A stretch of DNA of 64,000 nt from Pilimelia columellifera (GCF_039532605.1 NZ_BAAARY010000003.1:1-64000); one strand, 5' to 3'. Shown: positions 33,296-43,069, counted from the first letter of the stretch. Translations and numbers: made by a program. The notes: generated by a model from the letters alone, not told the origin.

Positions 33296-35506
33296 GTGCG
33301 GACATGGACCTGGTTGCGATGCCACCGGTGGTCGGCGTGCGCGATGGCCACGCTGGTCGCCATGCTGTGCACGTTGTTGGCGCTCGGCGCCGGGGCGATG
33401 CTCGCCCAGGGCCAGCGGCAGGCGGCCATCCAACAGCTTGACCGCCGCGCCGTCGTCGCCGCCGGCGCCGTCGCCGCCGAGGGCGGCCGGTACATCGACA
33501 GCCTCCGGCTCGTCGCGGCCGCGGTCGGCGGCGACCCCGCCCCCACCAGAAGCAGGTTCGGCGCCATCGTCGCGCCGCTGGCCGCGATGCGGCTGGCTGG
33601 CGCCACCTCCATCGCCTACCTGGTCCCGGCGACGACCGCCCAGATCCCGGCCACGCAGGCGCTGTGGCGTTCGCGCCAGAGCGCTGATCTGGTTCTCAAC
33701 CCGGCGCCCGGGTTGGACGAGCACATCTTCTCGGTGCTCTCCGTGCCGCTCGACGGCGGTGTCCCCAGGACGGGCATCGACGCGGCGCGGGCGCCGGCGC
33801 CGGCCCAGGCGCTGCGGGAGGCGCGACGGACCGGGCAGCCGGCCATCTCCGCCCCCTATCAGTTGATCATCGACGAGAACCTGCCGCCGGACCAGCGGCA
33901 ACTGTCGTTCAGCCTCACTGTCCCGGTGTTCGGCCCCGCCGCCGATGACGGCAGGCGACCGTTCCGCGGCTGGGTGATCATGGGCCTACGCGGCAAGGAC
34001 TTCATCGCCGGAACGCTCACCACCGCCTCCCAGGGCCTGGTGGACGTCACTCTCAGCGCCGCCGACGCCGCCCCGGTGGCCAGTCTGCGCGCCGCCGCCA
34101 CCGGTCGGCGGGACCTGGTCCGACGGGTCAGCGTGACCATCGCCGACAAGCAGTGGCAGCTCACCGCCGCTGCTGCCGGTCGGCGGCTGCCCGGAGGCAG
34201 CACCGGGCTGCCCACCGTCGTCATGATCGGCGGGGTCGTGGTCGGCCTGCTGCTCGGCGGACTGGTGTGGCTGCTGGCCACCGGCCGAGACCGGGCGCAG
34301 ACCCAGGTCGATGCCGCCACCGCCGACCTGGCCGAGGCCGAGGCCGACGCCAGGGCGCAGGCCGAGCTGTTCAGCGCGATCCTCGAAAGCGTCTCCGACG
34401 GCGTCGGCGTGGTCGACGGCGACGGCGAGTTCGTCGTCCACAACCCAGCGGCGCGTAAGATCCTCGGGCTCGACGTCGACCTGGGCGACCCCGACAGCTG
34501 GTCCGACTACTACGGGCTCTTCCTGCCGGACGGCAAGACCCCCTTCCCGACCGAGCGACTGCCCCTCGTGCGGGCGCTGCGCGGCGAGCCCAGTGACCAC
34601 GTCGAGATGGTGATCCGCAACGAAGCCCAGCCGGCCGGCGTTCCGGTGACCGTCTCCGGCCGGCCGCTGGGCGGGGGACGGCCGGGCGCGGTCGCCGTGT
34701 TCCACGACATCAGCGAGCAGAAGGCAGTCCAGGCCAGGCTGGATCGCACCATCGCGGAGCTGACTGAACGTGAGGCTGATCTACAGGCCTTCGCGGGCGT
34801 CGTCGCGCACGACCTCAAGGCGCCGCTGACCACCATGGCCGGGTACGCCGAGCTCCTGGAGGACCTCACCAACGCCTGGGAGCCGGAGACGCTGGCCACC
34901 GCCATCGCCCGGATCACCGGCGGGGTGCAGCGGATGCGGCAACTCATCGACGACCTGCTCGCCTACGCCACCGCTCGCGACGGCCAGATCGCCCCGCGAC
35001 CAGTGGACCTTCAGGCGCTGGCGGCCGAGGTCCTCGCCGACCGGGTAGCCGCGACCGGTGACCCACGGGGCGCTCCCGCGATCTTCGTCGGCGATCTGCC
35101 GCCGGTGGCCGCCGACCCGGCCATGGCCCGGCAGCTGTTGGAGAACCTTCTCGGCAACGCGCTCAAGTTCACCCAGCCCGGCCAGCCGGCCAGGATCGAC
35201 ATCACCGGCAGCCGGTCGGCTGACGGCGTGGTGACGATCGAGGTCGCCGACCGTGGCATCGGCATCCCCACTGAACAGCAGCCGAAGGTGTTCACCGCCT
35301 TCCACCGGGCGGATCGTCGTACCTACGAGGGCACCGGTCTGGGGCTGGCGATCTGCAAGCGGATCGTCGAACGCCACGGCGGGACGATCGTGGCCGGCGA
35401 CAACCCCGGCGGCGGCGCCAGGATCACGTTCACGCTGCCCGGGGCGCGCCAACGCGCATCCGAGCAGCGGCAGGTCAGCGCTGCGCCGGCGGCAGCGGGT
35501 CGCTGA
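33296..35506 (+). CDS. Membrane sensor histidine kinase with CHASE-like and PAS domains
   Basis: 736 aa. Two membrane helices (about residues 15-40 and 303-325) bracket a ~260-residue extracytoplasmic CHASE-like sensor. A PAS domain follows at about 360-470 (FSAILESVSDGVGVVDGDGEFVVHNPAARKILGL). The HisKA motif VVAHDLKAPLTTMAGYAELLE has the phospho-acceptor His505. The ATPase part has NLLGNALKFT (N box), DRGIGIP (G1) and GTGLGLAICKR (G2). No response regulator gene is adjacent, so its partner is elsewhere. It overlaps the rmuC end convergently by 32 bases. Confidence 0.93.
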   Translation: MRTWTWLRCHRWSACAMATLVAMLCTLLALGAGAMLAQGQRQAAIQQLDRRAVVAAGAVAAEGGRYIDSLRLVAAAVGGDPAPTRSRFGAIVAPLAAMRLAGATSIAYLVPATTAQIPATQALWRSRQSADLVLNPAPGLDEHIFSVLSVPLDGGVPRTGIDAARAPAPAQALREARRTGQPAISAPYQLIIDENLPPDQRQLSFSLTVPVFGPAADDGRRPFRGWVIMGLRGKDFIAGTLTTASQGLVDVTLSAADAAPVASLRAAATGRRDLVRRVSVTIADKQWQLTAAAAGRRLPGGSTGLPTVVMIGGVVVGLLLGGLVWLLATGRDRAQTQVDAATADLAEAEADARAQAELFSAILESVSDGVGVVDGDGEFVVHNPAARKILGLDVDLGDPDSWSDYYGLFLPDGKTPFPTERLPLVRALRGEPSDHVEMVIRNEAQPAGVPVTVSGRPLGGGRPGAVAVFHDISEQKAVQARLDRTIAELTEREADLQAFAGVVAHDLKAPLTTMAGYAELLEDLTNAWEPETLATAIARITGGVQRMRQLIDDLLAYATARDGQIAPRPVDLQALAAEVLADRVAATGDPRGAPAIFVGDLPPVAADPAMARQLLENLLGNALKFTQPGQPARIDITGSRSADGVVTIEVADRGIGIPTEQQPKVFTAFHRADRRTYEGTGLGLAICKRIVERHGGTIVAGDNPGGGARITFTLPGARQRASEQRQVSAAPAAAGR

Positions 35507-36635
35507 GCAGCTCCGGGGCCTGCGGCTGCCGGGGCGCCAGCTCCAGCTGCGGCGGCACGGCCAACTCCTCGGCCGACACACCCAGATCGGCGAGCTTGCG
35601 GGCGCTGACCAGCACCCGTGACTCCAGGGACCCCACCGCCCGGTTATAGGCGGAGACCGCCCCGCCCAGCGAGCTGCCCAACTTCCCGACATGATCGCCC
35701 AGGGTGCCGAGCCGCCCGTACAGCTCCCGGGCCAGCGCGTGCACCTGGGCGGCGTTCGCCGCCAACGCCTCCTGACGCCACGAGTACGCGACGGTGCGTA
35801 GCAGCGCCATCAGCGTCGCCGGGGTGGCCAGCACCACGTCCCGGGCGAACGCGTGCTCCAACAGGCTCGGATCGCGTTGCAGCGCGGCGTCCAGGAACGG
35901 GTCCGCCGGCACGAACAGGACCACGAACTCCGGCGCCGGCGCGAAGGCCGCCCAGTAGGACTTGGCGCCGAGCGCGTCGACATGACCACGCAGGTGGCGG
36001 GCATGGGCATCAAGGTGGCGGTTGCGGGTCGGCTCGTCCTTGGCCTCCATCGCGGACAGGTAACCGTCGAACGGGGCCTTGGCGTCCACCACCACCGACC
36101 GCCCCCCGTGGAGGGTGACCACCAGGTCCGGACGAACGGCGGCGTCGTCCGTCGCCCCGGTGACCTGCTCGCCGAAGTCGCAATGCTCCAGCATGCCGGC
36201 GGCCTCGATGATGCGCCGCAGCTGGTGCTCGCCCCACCGCCCCCGCACCTGCGGAGCGCGCAGCGCGGACACCAGCTGCCGGGTCTCGGTCCGCAGCTCC
36301 CCGGACACCTCGTTCATCGCGCGCACCTGTTCCCGCAGCTCCGAGTAGGAGGAGACCCGGTCCCGCTCCAACTCGACCACCCGCTGCTCGTATCGGCGCA
36401 GGCTCTCCTGCAACGGGGCGACAGCGTGCGCCAGCGTCTGCTGGGACTGGCTGCTGGCCTCGTAGGACAACGCCCGCAGCGATTGCTCCAGCCGCGCCTC
36501 GCCCTGGTCACGGGTGGTCAACACCGCGCGCAGCTCAGCCAGCTGGGTGGCGCTGCGCTGTCGGCCCGCCAACCAGCCCAACGCGACGCCGACACCCAGA
36601 CACACCAACACGACCACAACAGTGGAAAGGCTCAC
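35475..36635 (-). CDS. rmuC: DNA recombination protein RmuC
   Basis: 386 aa. It starts with a membrane helix (VVVVLVCLGVGVALGWLAG), then a coiled coil, then the conserved nuclease-like core: RGRWGEHQLRRIIEAAGM, VVDAKAPFDGYLSAM and EFVVLFVPADPFLDAAL. GTG 36635 with AGGGTGA upstream was preferred over further extension, which reads a low-complexity antisense of the next gene. RmuC limits DNA inversions in E. coli. Confidence 0.94.
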   Translation of the reverse strand: MSLSTVVVVLVCLGVGVALGWLAGRQRSATQLAELRAVLTTRDQGEARLEQSLRALSYEASSQSQQTLAHAVAPLQESLRRYEQRVVELERDRVSSYSELREQVRAMNEVSGELRTETRQLVSALRAPQVRGRWGEHQLRRIIEAAGMLEHCDFGEQVTGATDDAAVRPDLVVTLHGGRSVVVDAKAPFDGYLSAMEAKDEPTRNRHLDAHARHLRGHVDALGAKSYWAAFAPAPEFVVLFVPADPFLDAALQRDPSLLEHAFARDVVLATPATLMALLRTVAYSWRQEALAANAAQVHALARELYGRLGTLGDHVGKLGSSLGGAVSAYNRAVGSLESRVLVSARKLADLGVSAEELAVPPQLELAPRQPQAPELLSDPLPPAQR

Positions 36636-36710
36636 GGCTTCACCCTGCCAGGTCGTCCGACATCGACACGTGTCGCGGCGTCGTGGCGTGCCGTGGCTAG
36701 CCTCTCGCAC

Positions 36711-36956
36711 ATGAGACCTGCACACATCATTGTCCTGCTCATTGTGCTGCTCGGTGTGTTGGCGTTCGGGCTCGTCGTGGCACTGCTCCTCCGCAGGGCA
36801 GCCAGCAAAGGATCCACCCACGGCGGAAGACGCCGCCGCGGCTGGTCGGGCAGCTCCGGCTCCGGCGCCCACGGCGGTTGGGGGGCTTCGGACGGCGGCG
36901 GCGGTTGGGGCGGCGACTCCGGTGGTGGTGGCGATTCCGGCGGCGGTGGAAACTGA
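36711..36956 (+). CDS. Small Gly-rich single-helix membrane protein
   Basis: 81 aa: HIIVLLIVLLGVLAFGLVVALLL helix, then a short basic segment, then a tail almost wholly Gly, Ser, Trp and Asp with GGGGWGGDSGGGGDSGGGG. Similar Gly-rich tails occur at the ends of TPM-domain proteins, but no TPM domain is present here. Function unknown. Confidence 0.7.
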   Translation: MRPAHIIVLLIVLLGVLAFGLVVALLLRRAASKGSTHGGRRRRGWSGSSGSGAHGGWGASDGGGGWGGDSGGGGDSGGGGN

Positions 36957-36988
36957 TCCGGAGCTGGCGGTGGCGGCTGACCCAGACG

Positions 36989-39559
36989 TCACAGGGCGCA
37001 GGCGATGACCAGCTCAGCGGTCCGGTCGGGCAGCAGCTCCAACCGGTCGATCCGGCCCGCCGCACGCAGGTCGTCCAACGCCGTGGTCAGCACCGCGATG
37101 TCGGCCGCGGGGCCCAACGCCTCCACCAACGGCACCGGCGCCTTCACCGACAGCTTTCGCTGCGACTTGGCCCGCCGCACCTGCGCCAGCGCCTCGCCGA
37201 CCAGCCGCAGGACCGCCCCGTCGGCGTCCCCGCCGGCCCGGGACAGCTCGTACGAGGTCGGCCACGGCGACCGGTGCACCGACCCGTACCGCCACCACGA
37301 CCACACCTCCTCGGTCACGAACGGCAGGAACGGCGCGAACAGCCGCAGCAGCGCCGACAGGGCGCCAGCCAGCGCGGCACGGGCCGAGTCGCCGGCGGCC
37401 CCGTCTCCGTAGGCACGGTCCTTGACCAACTCGATGTAGTCGTCGCAGAACGTCCAGAAGAACGACTCGACGGCCGCCAGCGCGGCGGTGTGGTCGTAGG
37501 ACTCGAACGCGGCCGTCGCCGTCGACACCGTCTCGGCCAGGGTGGCCAGCATCGACCGGTCCAACGGCTCGGTGACCGGCGCCCGCAGCGCGTCGCCAGC
37601 ACCCAGGCCCAGGACGAACTTCGAGGCGTTGAGCAGTTTCGTGGCCAGGCGTCGGCCCACCTTCAGCTGGCCCTCGTCGAAGGTGAGATCCACCCCGGGA
37701 CGTCCGCCGCACGCCCAGTACCGCACCGCGTCCGCGCCATGCCGGTCGATGAGGTCGACCGGGGTGACCACGGCGTTCCCCGCCGACTTGGACATCTTCT
37801 TACGGTCCGGGTCCAGGACCCAACCGGAGATGACAGTCCGCCGCCACGGCAGGACGCCGTGCTCGGCATGCGAGCGCAGCACTGTCGCGAAGAGCCAGGT
37901 CCGGATGATCTCGTGGGCCTGCGGGCGCAGATCCATCGGGAAGACCCGGGCGAACAGGTCCTCGTCCCGACCCCAGCCGCCGGCGATCTGCGGCGTAAGC
38001 GACGAGGTGGCCCAGGTGTCGAGCACGTCCGGGTCGGCGGTGAAGCCCCCCGGTCGGCCCCGGTCGGCCTCGGTGTAGCCCGGCGGCGCCGACAATGTCG
38101 GGTCCACCGGCAGCTCGGCGTCGTCGGGCAGGATCGCCCGTTCGTAGCGGGGCTGGCCCTCGTCGTCAATGGCGTACCAGACCGGGATGGGGACGCCGAA
38201 GAACCGCTGCCGGCTGATCAGCCAGTCGCCGGTGAGGCCGGTCACCCAGTGCTCGTACCGGCGCCGCATGTGATCAGGCGTCCAGTCCAGCTCGCGGCCC
38301 CGGTCCAGCAGCTCGGCCCGCAGCTCACGGTCGCGTCCGCCGTTGCGCAGATACCACTGCCGCGACGCGACGATCTCCAGCGGCCGGTCGCCCTTCTCGT
38401 AGAACCTCACCGGATGGGTGATCTCCCGTGGGGCGCCGATGAGCGACAGCTCGGCCGAGAGGGCGCTGACGACCTGCTTGCGGGCGGCGCTGACGGTGAG
38501 CCCGGCCAGCGGCGCGTACGGCCCGGTCGGGACGCCAGCCGGCGGCTCAGACAGGAATCGCCCGTCCCGACCGATGACCACCCGGGTGTCCAGGTCCAGC
38601 TCCCGCCACCAGGTGACGTCGGTAAGGTCACCGAACGTGCAGACCATGACCAGCCCGGTGCCCTTGGCCGGGTCGGCCAGCGGGTGGGCCAGCACCGGCA
38701 CGTCGACGCCGAACACCGGGGTGCGGGCGCTCTGCCCGACGAGCAGGTTGTAGCGCACGTCGTCGGGGTGGCACACCAGCGCCACGCACCCGGGCAGCAG
38801 CTCGGGGCGGGTGGTGTCGGCAAAGACCGGCCCGGTGGGGCCGGCGAACTTGAGGCGGTGGTAGGCGCCAGGGCGCTCGCGGTCCTCCAGCTCGGCCTGG
38901 GCGACGGCGGTCTGGAAGCCGACATCCCACAGCGTCGGGGCTTCGGCGGTGTACGCCTCGCCCCGTTCCAGCGCGTTGAGGAAGGCCCGCTGGGCGACGA
39001 CGCGGGCGTCGGCGCCGATGGTCGTGTACGTCAGCGACCAGTCGACCGACAGGCCGAGTCGGCGCCACAGCTTCTCGAAAACCTGCTCGTCGGCGGCGGT
39101 CAGCTCGTCACACAGCTCGACGAAGTTGCGGCGGGAGATCGACCGGGGTGGGTCGTACGGCGTGGTCGGGATGGGGAAGGCCGGGTCGTAGGGCAGCGAC
39201 GGGTCACAGCGGACCCCGTAGACGTTCTGTGCCCGACGCTCGGTCGGCAGACCGTTGTCGTCCCAGCCCATCGGGTAGAACACCGACCTGCCGCGCATCC
39301 GTTGGTACCGGGCGACGACGTCCGTGTGGGTGTACGAGTAGATGTGCCCGATATGCAGGGCCCCGGAAACGGTCGGCGGGGGAGTGTCGATGCTGTACAC
39401 CTCGGCCCGGCTCTTGGACCTGTCGAACGCGTACGTGCCGTCCTCCTGCCAACGACGCGCCCAGTGAACCTCCAGACCGTCCAGACCAGGACGATCCGGC
39501 AGCCCTGGCGGCGCCGCCCGCCCGCCCGACCCGGCCCCACGCCCATCCATCTCCGTCAT
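36989..39559 (-). CDS. valS: Valyl-tRNA synthetase, archaeal/alphaproteobacterial-like type
   Basis: 856 aa class I aminoacyl-tRNA synthetase charging tRNA-Val. HIGH is at residues 69-72 in TPPPTVSGALHIGHIYSYTHTD; the KMSKS loop is KKMSKSAGN around residues 588-594; editing (CP1) domain spans about 190-380. The start PPPTVSGALHIGH with YPMGWDDNGLPTERR differs from the usual actinobacterial PPPNVTGSLHMGHA with PGTDHAGIATQ; it fits the variant known from archaea, rickettsiae and some actinobacteria. It is not beside folC, so a second conventional valS probably exists elsewhere. ATG 39559 has no strong ribosome site. Confidence 0.93.
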   Translation of the reverse strand: MTEMDGRGAGSGGRAAPPGLPDRPGLDGLEVHWARRWQEDGTYAFDRSKSRAEVYSIDTPPPTVSGALHIGHIYSYTHTDVVARYQRMRGRSVFYPMGWDDNGLPTERRAQNVYGVRCDPSLPYDPAFPIPTTPYDPPRSISRRNFVELCDELTAADEQVFEKLWRRLGLSVDWSLTYTTIGADARVVAQRAFLNALERGEAYTAEAPTLWDVGFQTAVAQAELEDRERPGAYHRLKFAGPTGPVFADTTRPELLPGCVALVCHPDDVRYNLLVGQSARTPVFGVDVPVLAHPLADPAKGTGLVMVCTFGDLTDVTWWRELDLDTRVVIGRDGRFLSEPPAGVPTGPYAPLAGLTVSAARKQVVSALSAELSLIGAPREITHPVRFYEKGDRPLEIVASRQWYLRNGGRDRELRAELLDRGRELDWTPDHMRRRYEHWVTGLTGDWLISRQRFFGVPIPVWYAIDDEGQPRYERAILPDDAELPVDPTLSAPPGYTEADRGRPGGFTADPDVLDTWATSSLTPQIAGGWGRDEDLFARVFPMDLRPQAHEIIRTWLFATVLRSHAEHGVLPWRRTVISGWVLDPDRKKMSKSAGNAVVTPVDLIDRHGADAVRYWACGGRPGVDLTFDEGQLKVGRRLATKLLNASKFVLGLGAGDALRAPVTEPLDRSMLATLAETVSTATAAFESYDHTAALAAVESFFWTFCDDYIELVKDRAYGDGAAGDSARAALAGALSALLRLFAPFLPFVTEEVWSWWRYGSVHRSPWPTSYELSRAGGDADGAVLRLVGEALAQVRRAKSQRKLSVKAPVPLVEALGPAADIAVLTTALDDLRAAGRIDRLELLPDRTAELVIACAL

Positions 39560-39640
39560 GCGCCGATGCTAGACACCCCACCCCCCACCCGCCCCCGATT
39601 AACCCCCCGCCACGCCGCCCACCCCCACCCCTCGCCCCGC

Positions 39641-39700
39641 GTTGACCATGACTTGTGCGCGTGAATACCGGGCGATTAACGCGCACAAGTCATGGTCAAC
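39641..39700. repeat. Perfect 22-bp inverted repeat with 16-base loop
   Basis: Left arm begins GTTGACCATGACTTGTGCGC and the right arm (39679-39700) is its exact reverse complement, separated by GAATACCGGGCGATTA. No mismatch in 22 pairs. It could form a cruciform or RNA hairpin, and looks like a dispersed palindromic (REP/MITE-like) element rather than a terminator, since it lies between divergent gene starts. Confidence 0.85.
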
Positions 39701-39706
39701 CGGCTC

Positions 39707-39737
39707 GGGGGGCGGGTGGGCGGGGTGGGGGTGGGTG
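39707..39737 (+). other. G-quadruplex-prone G-run
   Basis: Six runs of three to six G separated by one or two bases (GGGGGGCGGGTGGGCGGGG and onward) directly after the inverted repeat, about 115 bases before the ychF start. Four closely spaced G-runs are enough for a quadruplex. Folding is not shown. Confidence 0.55.
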
Positions 39738-39848
39738 GCTCGTAGACTGGCGGGGCTTGTTGTGGGGTGCGCGGAAAGGGTCGCGCAGGGGAACTCTCTA
39801 TCGGCTGGCGGAAACTTCTACCGACTAGCAGGGAAGTGTCGAGGACGC

Positions 39849-40934
<1,086 letters not shown>

Positions 40935-40935
40935 G

Positions 40936-40966
40936 CGATTGAAACGCCTGAGGCACGTTTCAATCG
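40936..40966 (+). terminator. Hairpin terminator after ychF
   Basis: CGATTGAAACG and its exact complement CGTTTCAATCG (11 bp) around a 9-base loop, immediately after the ychF stop. No long T-run, but position and perfect stem support termination. Confidence 0.7.
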
Positions 40967-41096
40967 GCGTGCTTCCGGTGCTTTCCGAGGCGTGAATTGA
41001 CGTTGGGGTAGCGCTTTTTGGCACCTCCGTGCGGCCCTTCGGGTAATCGGCCCAGAGGCTTGAACAAGCGGTGGGGCCGGGTTTAGGTTCGGCCTC

Positions 41097-41462
41097 ATGA
41101 GAAAACAAATCGTTCAGGCAGCCATGACTGCTCTCATTGCCGGGGCGACCGCGTTGACGGCCGCTGCCCCTGTCTCCGCCGCCCCCGCCCCCCCGCCGCC
41201 GCGGCCGGGAAACCCTGGGCCGGGACACCCTGGGCCGGGACACCCTGGGCCGGGGCACCCGGGGCAGGACTGGTACGCGAGCTGCTACCAACTGAACCGG
41301 GACTATCCGCACGGAGTGGGACTCCGAGGCGCCCGGGACCGGACACGCTGGGGTGAACGTCCCGTCTGGAACTTCGAGCGAAACAACTGGGTCTACCGGC
41401 AGAACAGGCATCTCGACTATGACCGCGACGGCATCTCGTGCGAGCGTTGGCGTCGCTGGTGA
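41097..41462 (+). CDS. Secreted excalibur-like calcium-binding small protein
   Basis: 121 aa. Signal peptide (MTALIAGATALTAAAPVSAA), then a Pro/Gly-rich spacer with three to four copies of GPGHP, then a domain with two cysteines (YASCYQLN and GISCERWRRW) and the acidic loop LDYDRDGISCE. The DxDxDG-x-x-CE ending is the excalibur calcium-binding signature. It is likely extracellular. A bidirectional terminator follows at 41525. Confidence 0.8.
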   Translation: MRKQIVQAAMTALIAGATALTAAAPVSAAPAPPPPRPGNPGPGHPGPGHPGPGHPGQDWYASCYQLNRDYPHGVGLRGARDRTRWGERPVWNFERNNWVYRQNRHLDYDRDGISCERWRRW

Positions 41463-41524
41463 GAGGAGGCGTCGCTGATTCGAGCCATCAGTCGTCCATA
41501 CCTCAATGAGTTGATCGGGATAAG

Positions 41525-41559
41525 CACGGAAGACGCCCCCGAGGGGGGCGTCTTCCGTG
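41525..41559. terminator. Bidirectional terminator between convergent genes
   Basis: A perfect 16-bp stem (left arm CACGGAAGACGCCCCC) with a 3-base loop GAG. It lies between the plus-strand excalibur gene and the minus-strand lipoprotein gene, whose 3' ends face each other, so it can serve both. Confidence 0.85.
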
Positions 41560-41619
41560 TTCCGCGGTTGTTCGCCGCAGGCAACTTAATTCAATCAATG
41601 GTGAGATTAGAGTGCGGGA

Positions 41620-41955
41620 TCAGCCGGAACCCCGGCTCCTGCGGGAGGACGCCGCTCGGCTTCCCTGGCCGAAAACGCCGCCGTGGAAGCTGAGTCCGAG
41701 CACGTAGCCGAAGTCGTACCAGTTCCCGTTGTTGTGAACGTCGTAGATGCTGATCTCGTCGGTGAACAGCGACACGACGAATGTGATCGGCAGGATGATT
41801 CCGTGCCACAGCCCGGCCCAGAAGTTGGACAGGTGCCCGGTGGCGACCTCCGCCACGTTGTTCGGCCCCGGAGCGCCGGCGCACCCGGCGACCGACCCGA
41901 GCAGCAGCAGCCCGACGGCCAACGCCGGCAGGTAGGTGTTGCGTCGCTTGCCCAT
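41620..41955 (-). CDS. Probable lipoprotein of unknown function
   Basis: 111 aa. Signal segment LPALAVGLLLLGSVAGCAG ends in a lipobox-like VAGC. The mature part has NFWAGLWHGIILPITFVVSLFTD, possibly a membrane-interacting helix, and VHNNGNWYDFGYVLGLSFHGG. This Trp/Asn-rich pattern recurs in small actinobacterial proteins of unknown function. ATG 41955 is the only good start. Confidence 0.75.
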   Translation of the reverse strand: MGKRRNTYLPALAVGLLLLGSVAGCAGAPGPNNVAEVATGHLSNFWAGLWHGIILPITFVVSLFTDEISIYDVHNNGNWYDFGYVLGLSFHGGVFGQGSRAASSRRSRGSG

Positions 41956-42006
41956 GCCGTGATGCTAAGCGCCCAGATGCGCGTAGGCGGTCATTGACCG
42001 TCCCGG

Positions 42007-42462
42007 TCAGGGGTTGTCGAGGACGGCTCGGTAGGCATGCTCGATCCGGGCGGCGAACGCCACCGCGTTCGGGGTCAGCGAGGGGGTAGGTCCGCGCCCG
42101 TCGTCGTGCCGGGCGTCGAGCTTGATCACTGTTTGGCCGGCGGTCCGACGGACCTGCGGGCGGACCTGGAGGGCGTCTGCGGCGACCTGGATGCGTTCGG
42201 TCAAGGCGGCGTGTTCGCTGTCGGAGAGGGTGAGGTCGCGACGCAGCAGTGGACCGTCGCTGCGCCAGCCCGACAACAGCGCCAGCGCTTCTGAAAGGTA
42301 GTCCGGCCGGCGGCCGGCTCGCCAGGACACTCGCACCGCCGGTTCCTCCTTGGCCACGGGGCTGCCGGACCGTTGGCTGGTCTGGCGCTCGGGTGGGTGG
42401 GCCTCATGGGAACGACAGCTGACCGAGACGTTCTGGTGATCAAATCGACGCCAGACTGTCAT
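42007..42462 (-). CDS. Pterin-carbinolamine-dehydratase-like protein lacking the catalytic His pair
   Basis: The C-terminal ~105 residues fit the PCD fold: ALLSGWRSDGPLLRRDLTLSD, then RIQVAADALQVRPQVRRTAGQTVIKLDAR, then LTPNAVAFAARIEHAYRAV. True PCDs have HHP where this has VRP, so dehydratase activity is unlikely; it may be a binding or regulatory relative. The start is uncertain: ATG 42462 lies inside the 30-bp palindrome and has no ribosome site; GTG 42357 would give 116 aa, closer to the family. Assignment is tentative. Confidence 0.6.
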   Translation of the reverse strand: MTVWRRFDHQNVSVSCRSHEAHPPERQTSQRSGSPVAKEEPAVRVSWRAGRRPDYLSEALALLSGWRSDGPLLRRDLTLSDSEHAALTERIQVAADALQVRPQVRRTAGQTVIKLDARHDDGRGPTPSLTPNAVAFAARIEHAYRAVLDNP

Positions 42463-42481
42463 TCACGTGTCTGACAGTCTG
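42452..42481. promoter_or_regulatory. 30-bp palindromic operator candidate
   Basis: CAGACTGTCA at 42452-42461 is mirrored exactly by TGACAGTCTG at 42472-42481, with CACGTG at the centre (42464-42469). Only two of fifteen base pairs in the palindrome mismatch. This size and symmetry suits a TetR-type repressor. It covers the annotated ATG of the PCD-like gene, which argues for a start further inside that gene. Confidence 0.6.
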
Positions 42482-42661
42482 CCCCGCGTGGTGGGCCGTG
42501 TCCATGGCCGGTCGTTTCGTGTTCTGAGAGCCCGCCGGGTGACGGCGCTACCACGAACGACGACTTATCTGGCAAGGTAGTCGGGCGTGCCGACCGAATG
42601 GGTATCAGGACGCTCCAATGACATTCAAGTGCCGCTCCCGCGTGAACCGCAGGAGGCGGCC

Positions 42662-43069
42662 ATGACAGTGATCGTCGGCGCTGCCATCATCGCCGATGGC
42701 CGGGTGCTGGCGTGCGAACGGGCTCAGCCGGCCGCGCTGGCCGGCCAGTGGGAGTTCCCCGGCGGCAAGGTCGATCCGGGGGAGTCGGAGACCGAGGCGC
42801 TCATCCGCGAGTGCGTGGAGGAGCTGGAGGTCACGGTGATCGTCGGCGACCGGGTCGGCGCGGACATCCGGCTGACCGGGCGCGACGCCGTCCTCAAGGT
42901 GTTCGTGGCTGAGATCGACGGGCCGGCCAAGCCAAGGGCGGTCGAGCACAGCGAGCTGCGATGGCTCGGCGCCGACGAGTTGGACACGGTGCCGTGGCTG
43001 CCGGCGGACGCCCCGATCGTCGACGCGTTGCGTCCGTTGCTCAGCGCCCGGGCGGCCGGGCGTCGCTAG
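42662..43069 (+). CDS. NUDIX hydrolase (MutT-like)
   Basis: 135 aa. The NUDIX box is complete: GGKVDPGESETEALIRECVEELEV (G-x5-E-x7-REVxEEL pattern). The N-terminus VIVGAAIIADGRVLACER and FPGGK match MutT-type 8-oxo-dGTP diphosphatases. ATG 42662 has AGGAGG upstream at ~42650. It overlaps the M28 stop by four bases in convergent orientation. Substrate not proven. Confidence 0.93.
   Translation: MTVIVGAAIIADGRVLACERAQPAALAGQWEFPGGKVDPGESETEALIRECVEELEVTVIVGDRVGADIRLTGRDAVLKVFVAEIDGPAKPRAVEHSELRWLGADELDTVPWLPADAPIVDALRPLLSARAAGRR

Larger units (their letters stand above)
39560..39848. promoter_or_regulatory. Divergent valS/ychF spacer with inverted repeat and C/G runs
   Basis: 289 bases between divergent genes. 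C-rich tract at 39575-39640, perfect inverted repeat at 39641-39700, then a G-rich run at 39707-39737. The right flank contains GGGGTGGGGGTGGG, complementary to part of the left C-run, so the palindromic relation extends imperfectly outward. Promoters of both genes must lie within or beside this element. Confidence 0.7.

Noticed and set aside
36878..39664. 928-codon plus-strand open frame
   Set aside because: Antisense shadow of valS with Arg/Gln/Val-rich composition and no domains.
41210..41265. Short tandem repeat resembling a CRISPR
   Set aside because: It is an in-frame GPGHP amino-acid repeat in the excalibur-like protein; no spacers or regular 30-bp repeats.
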